A stretch of 64,000 nt of DNA, from assembly GCF_014898815.1 (NCBI RefSeq), contig NW_026515543.1:496001-560000 (forward strand), given 5' to 3'. The notes under the pieces are model-generated. The model made no database searches, had not been told where the DNA came from, and saw only the letters and a list, made by a program, of their open reading frames with translations. A program made the position numbers and the translations under genes. Below are positions 23,001 to 34,255 of this stretch, one piece after another. Position 1 is the first letter of the stretch; the number at the start of each line of letters is the position of its first letter. The DNA comes from Panonychus citri (lineage: Eukaryota > Arthropoda > Arachnida > Trombidiformes > Tetranychidae).

Positions 23001-23476
23001 ACTTTTTATTGATTATTGAAGGGAAGAAAATCTAATTAATAAATTAATCCATGAGATGAACTTTTTACATTAGAATTTTCTTGTTATTTGTTGAATTAGT
23101 TTTTGATTGTTTGGTTATTTTATCCGAATAACTTGAAACCACTGGCGATACCTTTAAGTCCATTTTCAGCGACTGATCCAATAGATTTGGAAGCATCACC
23201 GGCCATACCAAGACCGAATTCACCGAGTTTTCCTTTACCTCCCAAGACTGTTGCAGCGGCATCTCCAGCGGATTTTATTGCGTTTCCTTTCATGGCGAAA
23301 CCTTGTTTAGCGGCATCGGCCAAATTACCGGAAAGATTTTCAGCTAAATTACCGGTAGAATCGATTCCAGAGGCGACAGCATTGGCACCAGAAGTTGCGA
23401 GATCACCTAAACCCTTGAAAGAGTTGTCGATCAATTTACCAGATCCATCCGCGAGATTGGCCACCGATGAGGCACC
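23001..23476. repeat. Left arm of a 476-bp inverted duplication
   Basis: Reverse complement of 24486-24961 with only scattered mismatches. It covers the 3' flank and the C-terminal third of the Gly/Ala-rich gene at 23120-24016. Arm ends match at the ggtg/ccTCATCGG edge and at the actttttattg edge. About 1 kb of single-copy sequence separates the arms. Confidence 0.9.
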
Positions 23477-24016
23477 ATCGTTGACAAGACCTCCTAAAGC
23501 ACCTAAACCGATAGATGAAAGCATCGAGTTGGCGTTTTGTCCGAAATTCTTGGTTACATCAGAGACTAAACCAGTACCAGTTGATGCAAGACCGCCGAGA
23601 AGACCAAGTTTAGTGGCTTCCAAATCACCTAAAGCTTTAACGATTCCAGAACCAAATTTTGAACCAGTCGAGGCCAATGATCCGACACCCTTGATGGCAT
23701 TACTTGTAGCATCGCCAAGTTTATTTTCGGCCTCTGCAGCCATACCAGCACCACTTTGGACTAAAGCACCAGCACCACCACCGAGGGCAGAGCTAAGTGA
23801 ACCAGCAGCCTTAAGGCCACTTGAAGCACCGTTAGCAACATTGCCAGCAGCAGAAGCGGCAGCTGAAATACCGCTTGAGGCCATTGAGAGCGGGTTGAAC
23901 ATAGAAAAATGTCTCCCATGAACATTTCCTCCAGTTAATTGTTGAAGTTGTTCATCACAAATGGCTGATGAAATTATTAACAACAAGCAAAGAGTTGAGA
24001 CTCCAATTGATTGCAT
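23120..24016 (-). CDS. Gly/Ala/Ser-rich secreted protein 1
   Basis: Single exon. I start at the ATG ending at 24016 (leader MQSIGVSTLCLLLIISSAIC), 13 codons inside the longest frame, because the paralogue at 25674-26630 has the same leader at the same place. The 298-residue product has a cleavable signal peptide, then a Gly-Ala-Ser-Leu-Asn-rich body with repeated LADGSGKLIDNSFKGLG- and TGAGMAA-like units and a LFG end. There is no enzyme motif and only one obvious Cys, in the leader. Composition suggests an extracellular structural, glue, silk-associated or salivary glycine-rich protein; which of these is unknown. Codon use is GC-richer than the surroundings, suggesting strong expression. The antisense 272-codon Pro-rich frame is a shadow. 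Confidence 0.78.
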   Translation of the reverse strand: MQSIGVSTLCLLLIISSAICDEQLQQLTGGNVHGRHFSMFNPLSMASSGISAAASAAGNVANGASSGLKAAGSLSSALGGGAGALVQSGAGMAAEAENKLGDATSNAIKGVGSLASTGSKFGSGIVKALGDLEATKLGLLGGLASTGTGLVSDVTKNFGQNANSMLSSIGLGALGGLVNDGASSVANLADGSGKLIDNSFKGLGDLATSGANAVASGIDSTGNLAENLSGNLADAAKQGFAMKGNAIKSAGDAAATVLGGKGKLGEFGLGMAGDASKSIGSVAENGLKGIASGFKLFG

Positions 24017-24111
24017 GATTACGGCGATGATTAGATCAATTAAATTGAACGTCAAATAATATTAAATATTAATATTAGTAATTAATAATGATAATAAATC
24101 AATTCGATTTT

Positions 24112-24125
24112 CGATCGTTTTTATA
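24112..24125 (-). promoter_or_regulatory. Core promoter TATAAAAACGATCG of Gly/Ala-rich gene 1
   Basis: On the minus strand the 14-mer TATAAAAACGATCG lies about 100 bp upstream of the ATG. The same 14-mer precedes the paralogue at 26678-26691. TATA-like element by sequence; transcription start not visible. Confidence 0.6.
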
Positions 24126-24485
24126 TTCATTCATCCAGTGCTTCCTTTTCTCATCAACGCTAATTTGTCTCACTTTTGTCTCACTTTTTGTCTTATTCTA
24201 GTCAATTAATTTCATATTTACTTCATAATTAACCATCAAAATCAGATGGCCATCATCATTATTATTTAATTGTGATCACTTTTCTTCATTTTATTTTCAT
24301 TCACTTTAATTAACTTACGAACCTAATACAATACAATAGTTATTGTATCAAGTTGTATCTGTACTTAGATGTGTATATTTTTAGATTATTAGGAATTAAT
24401 ATTGGAGTAAATTGATTATTACTCATAAGGTATTTGAAGGTTAACCCACAATTAATAGCAACTGATATGGTATATGATATGATAT

Positions 24486-24961
24486 GGTACCTCATCGGTG
24501 GCCAATCTCGCTGATGGATCTGGTAAATTGATCGACAACTCTTTCAAGGGTTTAGGTGATCTCGCAACTTCTGGTGCCAATGCTGTCGCCTCTGGAATCG
24601 ATTCTACCGGTAATTTAGCTGAAAATCTTTCCGGTAATTTGGCCGATGCCGCTAAACAAGGTTTCGCCATGAAAGGAAACGCAATAAAATCAGCTGGAGA
24701 TGCCGCTGCAACAGTTTTGGGAGGCAAAGGAAAACTCGGTGAATTCGGTCTTGGTATGGCCGGTGATGTTTCCAAATCTATTGGATCAGTCGCTGAAAAT
24801 GGACTTAAAGGTATCGCCAGTGGTTTCAAGTTATTTGGATAAAATAACCAAACAATCAAAAACTAATTCAACAAATAACAAGAAAATTCTAATGTAAAAA
24901 GTTCATCTCATGGATTAATTTATTAATTAGATATTCTTCCCTTCAATAATCAATAAAAAGT
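24486..24961. repeat. Right arm of the 476-bp inverted duplication
   Basis: Partner of 23001-23476, carrying the truncated gene copy and its 3' flank. The high identity, including non-coding 3' sequence, points to a recent event or ongoing conversion between the arms. Confidence 0.9.
24498..24842 (+). pseudogene. Inverted 5'-truncated copy of Gly/Ala-rich gene 1
   Basis: A 114-codon open frame identical but for a few residues to the C-terminal third of the gene at 23120-24016, in opposite orientation. It lacks the signal peptide and the promoter, because the duplication edge (24486) lies inside the coding sequence. It begins after a short ATGGTATATGATATG-type repeat at about 24466-24488. Without a leader it is unlikely to be secreted. 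Confidence 0.85.
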
Positions 24962-25154
24962 AACGGTTGATCAACGGGTTTACCGGAATGAGAGAGTGGC
25001 CGTTGATCTTCGAGGGCTAATATCTCCTAAACACCCAACACCTAGAGATGACTGAACAAGACTAATCATCGTCATTCAACAATAACTATAGAGAATCACA
25101 ATGAGCGCCAATTGTTAAGGTTAAAAATTGATCACTTTCTATTTCTTTTCTTTA

Positions 25155-25312
25155 CTTTGTTTCCCATTTCATGGGAGATAAATCATGAGAAAGAAGAAGA
25201 AAAAGAGACATAATAGCGTAGAAAATTGAACATTCAGAGGAAAGAGATTAGGGAGTAAGGATTAGATTAGATTGATCATTAGAATTAACTTACTGACGAA
25301 CTTGAGTAATCA
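25155..25312 (-). pseudogene. Decayed duplicate of TIGAR exon 1 / intron 1 region
   Basis: This stretch matches about 22292-22480, same orientation, with small indels. Shared segments include gtagaaaattgaaca and gaattaacttactgacgaa, which contain the splice donor and the codons around the catalytic Arg-His of exon 1. The start codon region is not preserved. It lies between the inverted copy and Gly/Ala-rich gene 2, so the whole TIGAR/Gly-rich cluster seems to have been duplicated and rearranged. Confidence 0.65.
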
Positions 25313-25673
25313 GATTAGTTTTAATTGTTACTCTTTGACAATTTCGAAAATGTAAAACAATAGAAATGTCAATGTTATTAATGACTCGTCATGTTAATTA
25401 ATTTACTCCAAGACATCACAAGACTTAAATGTATCAATTGAAACCGAAAATCGTTCGTGTTGAGCTGATAAAACTACCGAGAGTTCTGAGTTGCGTTTTC
25501 GGCAACTGAGTTTTTAGATCAATTTTGATTTGGGAGTTTTTATTGCTTCATATTCGTGTGTTGATTAAGAACTAGAAATTTGTGAATTTGCATTCGAAAG
25601 AAAAGTTACTGTTTATTAACAATTAACGAAAATTCATTTTATTAAAAGTTAATTTTTTAATTGCTTGACTATT

Positions 25674-26630
25674 TTAACCGAAAACATTTAAGGCACTGGC
25701 GATACTGTTTGCACTTGAGTTGGTGAATCCACCGAGAGTCTTGAGTCCATTGTCGGCAACTGAACCCATTGAGTTGGAAGCGTTAGCAGCGATACCGAAA
25801 CCTACTTCTCCAATATTACCTAAGCCTGCGGCAGCTGCTGCGGCAGCGTCTCCAGTAGCGTTCATCAAATTGGATCCAACGGAAATACCAAGTGAAGTGG
25901 CACCGGCGATATCGTCGGAAAGATTTTCAGCAAAGTTACCGGTAGAGTTGATTCCAGAGGCGATAACATTGGCACCAGAACTTGCAAGACCACCTAAACC
26001 CTTGAAAGAGTTGTCGATCAATGAACCAGTTCCATTGGCAAGATTGGAAACGAACGAGGCACCATTGTTGACAAAACCTCCTAAAGCACCTAAACCAGCG
26101 CCTGAAAGCATTGAGTTTGCCATTTGTCCGAAACTGTTGGTTACACCGGAGAATAGACCAGCGCCAGTTGATGCAAGACCACCGAGAAGACCAAGTTTAG
26201 CGGCTTCCAAATTACCAGCAGCTTGAGCGATTCGAGAACCAAATCGTGAACCAGCTGAGGCCATTGATCCGACACCCTTGATGGCATTACTGGAAGCATC
26301 GGCAAGTTTATTAGTAGCATTTGCGGCCATACCAGCACCAGTTTGAGCTAAAGCACCAAAACCATTAGCGATGGCAGAGTTAAGTGAACCAACAGCTTTA
26401 AGGCCACTTGAAGCAGCGTTAGCACCATTGGTGGCAGCAGAAGCAGCGGCTGAACTAGCACTTGAGCCCATGTCTCCCATTGCTTTCACGGCACTTGAGG
26501 CCATTGAGAATGGGTTGAACATTGAGAACAAACCTTTTCCATGAACATTTCCTCCGGTTAATTGTTGTTCACAAATTGCTGATGAAATTACCAACAAGAA
26601 GCAAACGGCTGATACTCCAATTGATTGCAT
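25674..26630 (-). CDS. Gly/Ala/Ser-rich secreted protein 2
   Basis: Paralogue of the gene at 23120-24016. Single exon; the start at 26630 (MQSIGVSAVCFLLVISSAIC) is chosen to match the paralogue's leader. About 318 residues: signal peptide, LTGGNVHGKGLFSMFNP block, then alternating Gly/Ala/Ser/Asn repeats (SSGLKAVGSLNSA, NSFKGLGGLASSGAN) and an ALNVFG end. It carries extra Ala-rich insertions relative to gene 1. No catalytic motif. Probably an extracellular structural or secretory-gland product; shared promoter sequence suggests co-regulation with gene 1. A short decayed piece of its 3' end occurs at about 25473-25513. Confidence 0.78.
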   Translation of the reverse strand: MQSIGVSAVCFLLVISSAICEQQLTGGNVHGKGLFSMFNPFSMASSAVKAMGDMGSSASSAAASAATNGANAASSGLKAVGSLNSAIANGFGALAQTGAGMAANATNKLADASSNAIKGVGSMASAGSRFGSRIAQAAGNLEAAKLGLLGGLASTGAGLFSGVTNSFGQMANSMLSGAGLGALGGFVNNGASFVSNLANGTGSLIDNSFKGLGGLASSGANVIASGINSTGNFAENLSDDIAGATSLGISVGSNLMNATGDAAAAAAAGLGNIGEVGFGIAANASNSMGSVADNGLKTLGGFTNSSANSIASALNVFG

Positions 26631-26677
26631 GATGATTAGAATGATTAACGTTGAAATAATCAATCACTTTAACTTTC

Positions 26678-26691
26678 CGATCGTTTTTATA
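26678..26691 (-). promoter_or_regulatory. Core promoter TATAAAAACGATCG of Gly/Ala-rich gene 2
   Basis: Same 14-mer as at 24112-24125, here about 50 bp upstream of the ATG on the minus strand. Its conservation in otherwise diverged upstream DNA supports a functional core promoter. Confidence 0.6.
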
Positions 26692-27544
26692 TTCTTTCAT
26701 CGATTGATTTGTCTCGAGACATTTGCCACATTCACTTTTTGCGTCATTATAATCAATTGATTCTACATTTAGATGATGATTTCCAATCACAATCAGATGG
26801 TAATTGTCTTTAACTGTCAAACATTTTGTACATTTCTGTATTTAATTTAACCAACTCATGACCAGGCCGATGATCATCATGTAAATTGAAGGTTAAATCA
26901 CAATCAAGATTAATAACAATTGAATCATTGGAGTCAATTTAACTTAGAAATAAGTTAATTGGTGACAATCAAAAAAGGTAAAACAATATGATCATTAAAA
27001 ACAATAGAAATGTCAACGTTTGAATAACAGAGTTCCGATAAATTCATTGAGAACACAATCAGAACAAATCAACTCTAATTAAATTAATAATATCAAGCAA
27101 TTTGTTTCATTCAACACAAAGGAGAGTTTTTGATCAAAAGTAAAAGTAAATTATATTCAACTAATTTACCTTAACATTCATCAAGATTTATGCATTTCAA
27201 TTAACAGTTAGAGCTCACAAAACATTAGATTGATGCTAATCATAGACTAATCATGAAAATTCATTAATTGTACAAATTATATTTGAGGAGAAAATGGTCT
27301 CAAAACAATTTGATCACTAATCTGATCAGTGATTTGTTTTCAAACGATTAATTTGAATTGTAGTTCTCTTTTGACCGTTAGGATTTAGATTTGTATTACA
27401 ACGGATAATTACAATAGAGATTTTCTTTATGTTATCATTTTTGAATCTTTTTTTTTTTACTTTTGTAAAATTTATCAAAATTTTGAAAGAATTTTAATTT
27501 TTACACCTTTTATCGTTTACTACCAAAATAAACAATTTTCTTGA
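26692..27544. other. Intergenic, nothing recognised
   Basis: AT-rich spacer between Gly/Ala-rich gene 2 and the 3' end of GPR107/108. Poly-T near 27449-27460. No gene, repeat family or RNA seen. Confidence 0.6.
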
Positions 27545-28581
27545 TCATTCAAACTCGTGACTATTATCTCGTTTGGTTAATAGCGAATGCCGATCCTCTG
27601 AAGTTTCGTTATCCTTTTCCTTGATTCGTTTCTTGGTCGAACTGGCAATGTATACGTTAGGTGTCACATTGAACAAGCTTTATAAAGAAAATCAAAAAAG
27701 ATATAATAATTAGCGATCAAGGAAAAGAATACATATTGAAATTTTTCATCGAATGTTGAATTTAACTTAAAATTAGTCACTTACACTTCTTCCATTTCAA
27801 GATCTTCTTGTGATAATTGGAAATATGGATTACTATGAGTTGGCTGGAAATGATATCCAGTTGATATGAAAAACAATAAGGTGGCAACGTGTTGGAAGAA
27901 GACATCAAGCCATTCAAACTGAAATGGAACAATTAATCTGAGGATGAAAACGATAATTCTGGTAAAATAGATATAGCAAACAATCATAACATAGAATCGA
28001 CGGAAAAGTTTCAATTTTCTGAGATTTATGGCCGCCTTTCCATCCGTTTGAGATGCTTCTTGTAGATGTCTGATGGACCAAACAATTGGGAATAAAATTG
28101 CTCCACAACAGATTAAATCTACAAGAAGAAAAACTGTTCTCCAAATATTATGCATAAATTGTCCTTCCTCACTTTCCTCAGTGATAATCTCAGCTACATT
28201 AGCTAAAACCTTGATTGAGAGAAAAAGAAAATGAATCAGATTAATTAGAGTAAGTCTACATTAGTTAACACTTAGTTGATAGCAATTAATCAGTGCATAA
28301 CAAGGCAGCTGTTAATTGTTGAATCAACAAAATTTACCTGTAATGGAATAACAATCATGAATATCTTTTATCTTTATCACTTAGTATGTGTTTAACAAAG
28401 GCCCATCCAGTTCCTATCAAGGCAATGGTGATAAAAAGAAGAGCTCCTTTAAAAAAGTGCGTAGTGTAATAGAGAATGGCCCAGGTTTCATTTTGTGATC
28501 CAAATTGATCAATGAAATGATAATCAATCTGGAGATGTAAAAAAAATATACATTAGAAAATTAGATGTAGACAAAATTCAT

Positions 28582-28612
<31 letters not shown>

Positions 28613-30383
28613 AAATACAAATTGTTCACTTACAGAGTGGAAAAGTAAGGCTAAAGCTTTGACGAAAACAAGAGCTCCCATAAGATAGTGTATTTTAAAG
28701 GCATCGTCTTTTCGAGTTCGAATAACTTGGAACCAAATTATACCGAGAATGAAGAAAACAACGGACAGAGTAAAGTATAGTTGTGGTAAGGGAATTTCAC
28801 CGGCAGAGAGATAATTGTCATAATTTTTCTCTTCAATGACCATGGAAAGGTTGATGAAAGTTGCTTCACGAAAATTTCTTTGGTGAGATCGATAATTTGG
28901 ACAACTATGAAAGTATAAACTGTACAATCCAACCAGAGAATCATCGGTAATAAAGGTATGGAACTAGATAAAGAAGAAGAAGAAAAAAAATAGATAAGGT
29001 AAATAATAATTCTTGTAATCAGTAATTAATGATTAATTTACCTCAAAAGAATATGTTAAAACTCCTTCGATTGGTTTTTCAATTAGATCGATTTCAGATT
29101 GTTCTTGGCAATAATTTTCCAAATCTTTTGTTTCATCGACATTGACATCGTTATTATTATTATTATTGTTGTTGTTGTTGTTGATGATGTTATTATCGAC
29201 ATTGACATTGCTTTCGACAAGATTATTATTGTTATCAAGGGCAACCGATGGGTCAACATCGGGAGAGTTATTAACATGCAAATCTTTAGAGGCAACTTTC
29301 TCTGTTAGAATAGGTTTTGATGTGATCAGAGCTCGTTCATTAATTCTCTCTAGTATAGTTTTAGAATCTAATTTACCTGCGACTGGAGAGTCAAGCATAG
29401 CAATGGAATCATTTTTATCAGCGATTACTGCTCGTCTCTTTCGATCAGATTGGTAATTATTGTAACCTTTAACGATTCTCAGTTGCTTCATCAATGGATT
29501 ACAACGGAATATTGCCCTGTAAAGGTAGATGTAAATAGAAGAGAAGAGAAGAGAAAAGAGAAAATTAACAAAATTTTGTTCTTTTCATGTTGTAGAAACA
29601 AAACAATTAATGATTTGTTGAGGGTTTAGGTTTACTTTTTCTTTTTCAAATCAAATGTAATCGAAACCAAGCCAACGCTATCATCGAATCTATTGATACC
29701 ATTTTCCTGGTCCAGGATACAAACGTCTTTCTCTTTCTATAAGATACATTAAGGAAAATAAAAGAAAATCAGTAAATAATAGTAATATATTTTTATAGAT
29801 AATCATTAAATCAACGTGTAACCAATAATCAAGAGAAAAGCCTGAGATGGAATTAACTTACAGCAAAAGGATGTAATCCGTCGTTGATTGTTTTCAACAA
29901 TGTGAAACCAAACTGGATTAGAAGGATAAATAATGGTTAGATTAGAATTTATCAGAATAATCAAATTAACGATTGGTGATCAATTTTAACGCTGAGTCAC
30001 AGAAATGGAAACAATTAAAATTGGAATAAATGACTGATTTTTAGATTGGAAAATCAGATGACACACTCACAGTGGATCCCTTGTCGTATGGTGAAAAAGA
30101 AAACTGATCAACATTGACTCTTAATGTTCCTCCATAAAGATAGCCAAATGTAGAAACTTTAAAATATTGCCTTGAATCTTCCTAAAGAATAAAAGAAAAA
30201 AAAGAATAAAAGAAAAAGAAAATATTAAATATTCTATTTAGAGAACATCAATAGAAAATATCAAATTTTATATCATCGAAATTAACAAACCTTTAAGGTT
30301 AAATGATGTAATCTGGCATTAACATGTAACATAAGCCAAAGTAACACAGTTAATTGTGAGAATAAATTATTAATAGAAAACAT
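27545..30383 (-). CDS. GPR107/GPR108-type seven-transmembrane protein (LUSTR family)
   Basis: Nine exons: 30291-30383, 30071-30181, 29862-29912, 29636-29736, 29042-29516, 28634-28963, 28338-28528, 27785-28209, 27545-27677 (TGA); about 636 residues. Signal peptide, RLHHLTLK start of the luminal domain, an Asn/Asp-rich spacer (poly-Asn near 29157-29180), GLYSLYFHSCPNY, YLSAGEIPLPQLY opening the seven-helix region, DDAFKIHYLMGAL, LVDLICCGAILFPIVWSIRHLQEAS, YIYFTRIIVF and NPYFQLSQEDLEMEE near the end: all diagnostic of GPR107/108, Golgi/trans-Golgi proteins implicated in trafficking and retrograde transport. Exon 28338-28528 is 191 bp where phase requires 192: after SDKDK a base is missing before the expected IFMIV, giving a frameshift. 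The upstream region up to 31266 is shared with the divergent MTMR9 gene. Confidence 0.88.
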
Positions 30384-31265
30384 TTTCTCTCCGTTAATTT
30401 GTTAATTAGACCAAAAATTTATCCCGAGAGAGAAACACAAACAAATAACCGAACAATTTTTCTTCACCGATGAGAGAAATTTAATTTTCCACAAGTGAAC
30501 AGTTCCAATCAATGATGATAGAATATATATTTAAGATGATATATAGTCCAACTAATTTGATGACAATCAATAGAATAATAAATAAAATAATAACCTAGAA
30601 ATGTGAAAAAATCTCATCACCAAGAATAAATTTTCACACTGAGAAGAAGAGAAAAAGCCAAAAGCAAAATAGAAAAAAAAAGACAAAGAAAAACAATCAA
30701 TTAATTAACGAGCAATATTTTCAAATATTCTTAAATTAACTAATCACTTCACTTACCTACATGATTAGAGTTGATTTGAGAACAGTAAATTTAGAAAGTG
30801 ATCACAATTAAAGACGATGACAATTAACAAATATTCAGAGAGTTTGGTAAACAACAAATGAAAAAGAAACTGAAAATCAACTGTTTTCTATTCTCTGTCT
30901 ATTTGTCTGTCTAATTTTTTCTCTTTCTTTCTTTTTCTCTATTTTTTTTTCTTCATTTGGTTTTCCAACGCGCAACCGAAAAGGCGTTCACCTCAATCAC
31001 ATGTTAGTAATCAACCTAATCAACAATCAGTGAATTAAATTGTCAACTAAGGTAAGAATCAATTTCCATTTTCACCCAATTTAGTCTTAATTGTGACCAA
31101 CAATTGATTTCCTTTGAAAATGGTTAACTTTTTACTCTGTTGCTTTTTCTTTGACTGTTGATGTTTTCACTTTGTTATTGTTTTTTTTTCCATTGAATTT
31201 GGTTACCTGTTAATTATTTTCTTTTTTTTGTTGTTAATTTTATTGGTTTTTTTTTATTTATAGAA
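30384..31265. other. Divergent promoter region and MTMR9 5'UTR exon
   Basis: Separates GPR107/108 (-) from MTMR9 (+). A consensus donor (ctaag|gtaaga at 31051/31052) and the acceptor ttatag just before 31264 suggest an MTMR9 non-coding first exon ending at 31051 and a 212-bp 5'UTR intron. Minus-strand donor-like sequence near 30755 (acttacctac) suggests a GPR107 leader exon too. Inference from splice consensus only. Confidence 0.45.
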
Positions 31266-33711
31266 ATGGAATTTACTGATCTAATTAAGACACATAAGCT
31301 TGAAAATGTGATCCTTCATCGACCCTTTTGGGAGCCTATTGAATGTGCTCTATGTATAACTAGTCATCAATTGTTGGTCTCATCAAGAAAAATTGATGGT
31401 GATGAATTATGGGTAAGTCATTTAATTGATTAGATTATCAGTTGTTGAAGGGAGAAAATTTGATTCAATCATATTCTCTATCTCTCTTTCTCCAATATTC
31501 TCATCATTCTAATGAGTTTTGTTTACATGAGAAAAGTTCTCATTCTGTTAACTTTCCATATTGACGCTAATTCTAATTTTTGGCTTTTTTTCTTTTTTTA
31601 TTCTATTCTATTCTATTTTGATTTTGATTTTTCTTTTTCATATTCCATCTTTTTATCAGCTTCTCCATTCGATTGTTGATGTTGTTGAAAGAAAGGCTAC
31701 TCCAACTGGTGGAAGTATAACTTTAAAGTGTAAAGATTTTCGTATCATTCAACTGGATATTCGTGGTAACGAGGAGTTTAACAATGTTGCCAATTCCATT
31801 GATTGCCTATCAAATATCGATGACCCTCGACTGTTATTCCCTTTCTATTATCCATGTAACTTCGAGATAGTTGAAGATGGTTGGGATGCATTCCAAATTG
31901 AGAAAGAATTCTCAAAAATCATGATGTACTCAGATGCCTGGAGAATCAGTTATGTAAACAAAAATTTCACGGTTAGTTTGATATTTTTCATTTACAAATT
32001 GATCCAGAAAATTGATAGAATAATTTTCCGAGTACTTTTTTCTATTCATATTTAGGTATGTCCATCTTATCCTGAAGCTGTAATTGTTCCTAAATCAATT
32101 AACGATGAAACAATCATTGGAATCGCTTCTTTCCGATGCCTTGGTAGATTCCCTGTTCTCAGTTATCTTCACAAAAGTAACAAGGTAAACGTAAAATAGT
32201 TTTCCATTAGACCTTTTTTTTAAAAAAAATTCTATTTCTTTTCTAAAAACTTTCAGGCAGTAATTTTACGAAGTGGTCAACCAATGGTTGGAACAAGTTC
32301 GAAAAGGTGTAAAGAAGATGAAAAGTTGATCAACACTGTATTAGGATCTCAAAAGAGAGGATATATTATCGAAACAAGAACACAAAATTTAGCTCAACTT
32401 GCAAGAAGCAAAGGTAAATTTGTATATCGACTTGACTGTTAATCGAATCTAATGTCTCATTCTAATTCCAAGGTGGAGGCTTTGAACCGGAAGTACATTA
32501 CCCTCTCTGGAGAAGAGTTCATAAACCGATTGATCGACATTCATCTCTATTGGATTCACTGAGTAAACTTGTCGAATGTAAATTGAAATCTATTGGCTTT
32601 TTCGCGTTTACTTTGAAATTTACTAATATATTTTCTTAATCGATTCGATAATTTTATCTTTCAGTATGTAATGAAACTTCATGTTCGATGGATAAATTTT
32701 TATCTCGCCTTGAATCTTGTGGATGGTTAAGTCACATTAAAGATGTCCTAATGTGTGCCTGCCTTGTAGCTCAATGTATTGACCAAGAAGGTGATTACTA
32801 AATTTGTGTTTTGTTTGTCTTATTTCTAATTGTTAATTGTTGTAGTAACTAAAAAAAAATACTGACCAATACAAATTTGTGTTTATTTATAAGAAGCGTC
32901 GGTTCTAGTCCATGGAGCTGAGGGAATGGATTCAACGTTACAAGTTTGTTCATTGGCACAAGTTATTCTTGATCCTGATTGTCGTACAGTCCATGGATTT
33001 GAAGCACTAATTGAACGTGAATGGATTCAAAGTGGTCATCCATTTGCAACCCGATGTAAACATGGTGCATATACTATTCCCTCTTCTCGAACCCGTGAAC
33101 AAAGTCCAATATTTTTGGTCTTTCTTGATTGTGTCTATCAAATTTATCACCAATTTCCCTGTTCATTTGAGTTTAATGAGAAATTTTTAATTATGCTCTT
33201 CGAACATGCCTATGCATCACCTTTTGGTACTTTTCTGGAAAATTGTCTTAAACAACGAAAGGCACTTGAAATTTCAAAGAAAACCGTTTCTCTCTGGTCT
33301 TACATTAATCGGCCTGATAAAATTTGCGATTATCTTAATCCAGCATACGAACCAAATAATTCAGTCATCTGGCCCTCAGTTGCTCCTCAAAGTATTGTAA
33401 GTCAACTATATTTACCTCTTTGTAATCTAATTGTTAATCTAATTGTTGAAATTATTTTCCAGGTTCTTTGGGAAGCAATGTACCTCCGATGGTCAATCCC
33501 TCAAGGCTATCGTGATGAAATGTACACTGCAATCTCACAACTCAAAGATTACGAGAAAGAAATGAAAACCAAAGCTGCCAAACTCAGAACGTAATTACAA
33601 TCAAATTAAAAAATTCAATCTCAATTTATTAATCTAATTTTATATTTGTTTTTTCCACCGCTTCCTTTTAATTACAGACAATTGTTACAACTTGCGATTG
33701 CAAATCGTTAA
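31266..33711 (+). CDS. MTMR9: Myotubularin-related protein 9 (catalytically dead phosphatase)
   Basis: Nine exons: 31266-31412, 31660-31971, 32056-32184, 32257-32413, 32473-32577, 32665-32790, 32894-33396, 33463-33590, 33678-33711 (TAA); 546 residues, close to the usual length. PH-GRAM domain (about 1-100), then the myotubularin phosphatase fold. Instead of the active CSDGWDRT loop it has VHGAEGMDSTLQV (around residue 137), so the nucleophilic Cys and the Arg are absent, as is normal for MTMR9. It is known as an adaptor that binds and stimulates MTMR6/7/8, which remove 3-phosphates from PI3P and PI(3,5)P2. Further landmarks: GFEALIEREWIQSGHPF, CSFEFNEKFLIMLFEHAYASPFGTF, NSVIWPSVAPQS, and a short C-terminal coiled coil. 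All phases join without a break. Confidence 0.95.
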
Positions 33712-34255
33712 ACCTATCGAAACCACTTCTTCTTTTTTTATATAATATGGGGATAAAAATTTGAACAATTTATTAATCCAATTAACTCAATATTAATTAC
33801 GTTTGCTCTGTTTATCAACAAAAATCAATTTTTCTTTACTCTTAAGTTATTATTATCATTGATTGTTTACTAACCTCCCTCCTTAAAAAAAGTATTGTTA
33901 CTTATATAATATTTCAAACGAAAACTAATTTTGTAATCTCAATCACAGATAAATTAGTTTGAATTTGAAACTCAGAAAAATCAATTCTGATTTTGTAAAC
34001 AATCAACTTGGAAATTAATCAATTTTCCCAATTGTTAATCAATTAAAAATTTTATCTGTCAAAATGTTTGAAAAACGCGGTCACTTCCTTTTCCATCCCT
34101 ATTGGTGTTTGTGTTTGGTTGTCATGGTAACTTTGATGACATCAGTTACTTGAGATTTTGTTTCATTATTATTTTGTCATCAACAATTTACACGTCAACT
34201 TGCCCTTAATTGTTTTTAGGCTTTTAGGTTTTTAATTAATTTTGATAAACCAAAA
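33712..34255. other. Intergenic, MTMR9 3' flank and Sec22 promoter
   Basis: AT-rich; ATAAT/AATAAA-like 3'-end signals may lie after 33740. A short GC-richer patch at about 34075-34145 precedes the Sec22 start. No other gene seen. Confidence 0.5.

Noticed and set aside
23103..23921. Plus-strand 272-codon Pro/Ala-rich open frame
   Set aside because: Antisense of the Gly/Ala-rich secreted gene; GC-rich codons leave the opposite strand open. The sense strand has a signal peptide, a promoter and a paralogue. The same holds for 25720-26226 and 24452-24859.
24963..25110. GC-richer stretch resembling a structured RNA or tRNA-like element
   Set aside because: No cloverleaf, box A/B or snRNA signature could be built; probably unclassified duplicated DNA.
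29099..29456. Plus-strand frames rich in Leu/Ile
   Set aside because: Antisense of the poly-Asn stretch in GPR107/108 exon 29042-29516.
32894..33396. MTMR9 missing catalytic Cys and Arg considered as damage
   Set aside because: The inactive loop is the normal state of the MTMR9 subfamily, so this is conserved biology, not a mutation.
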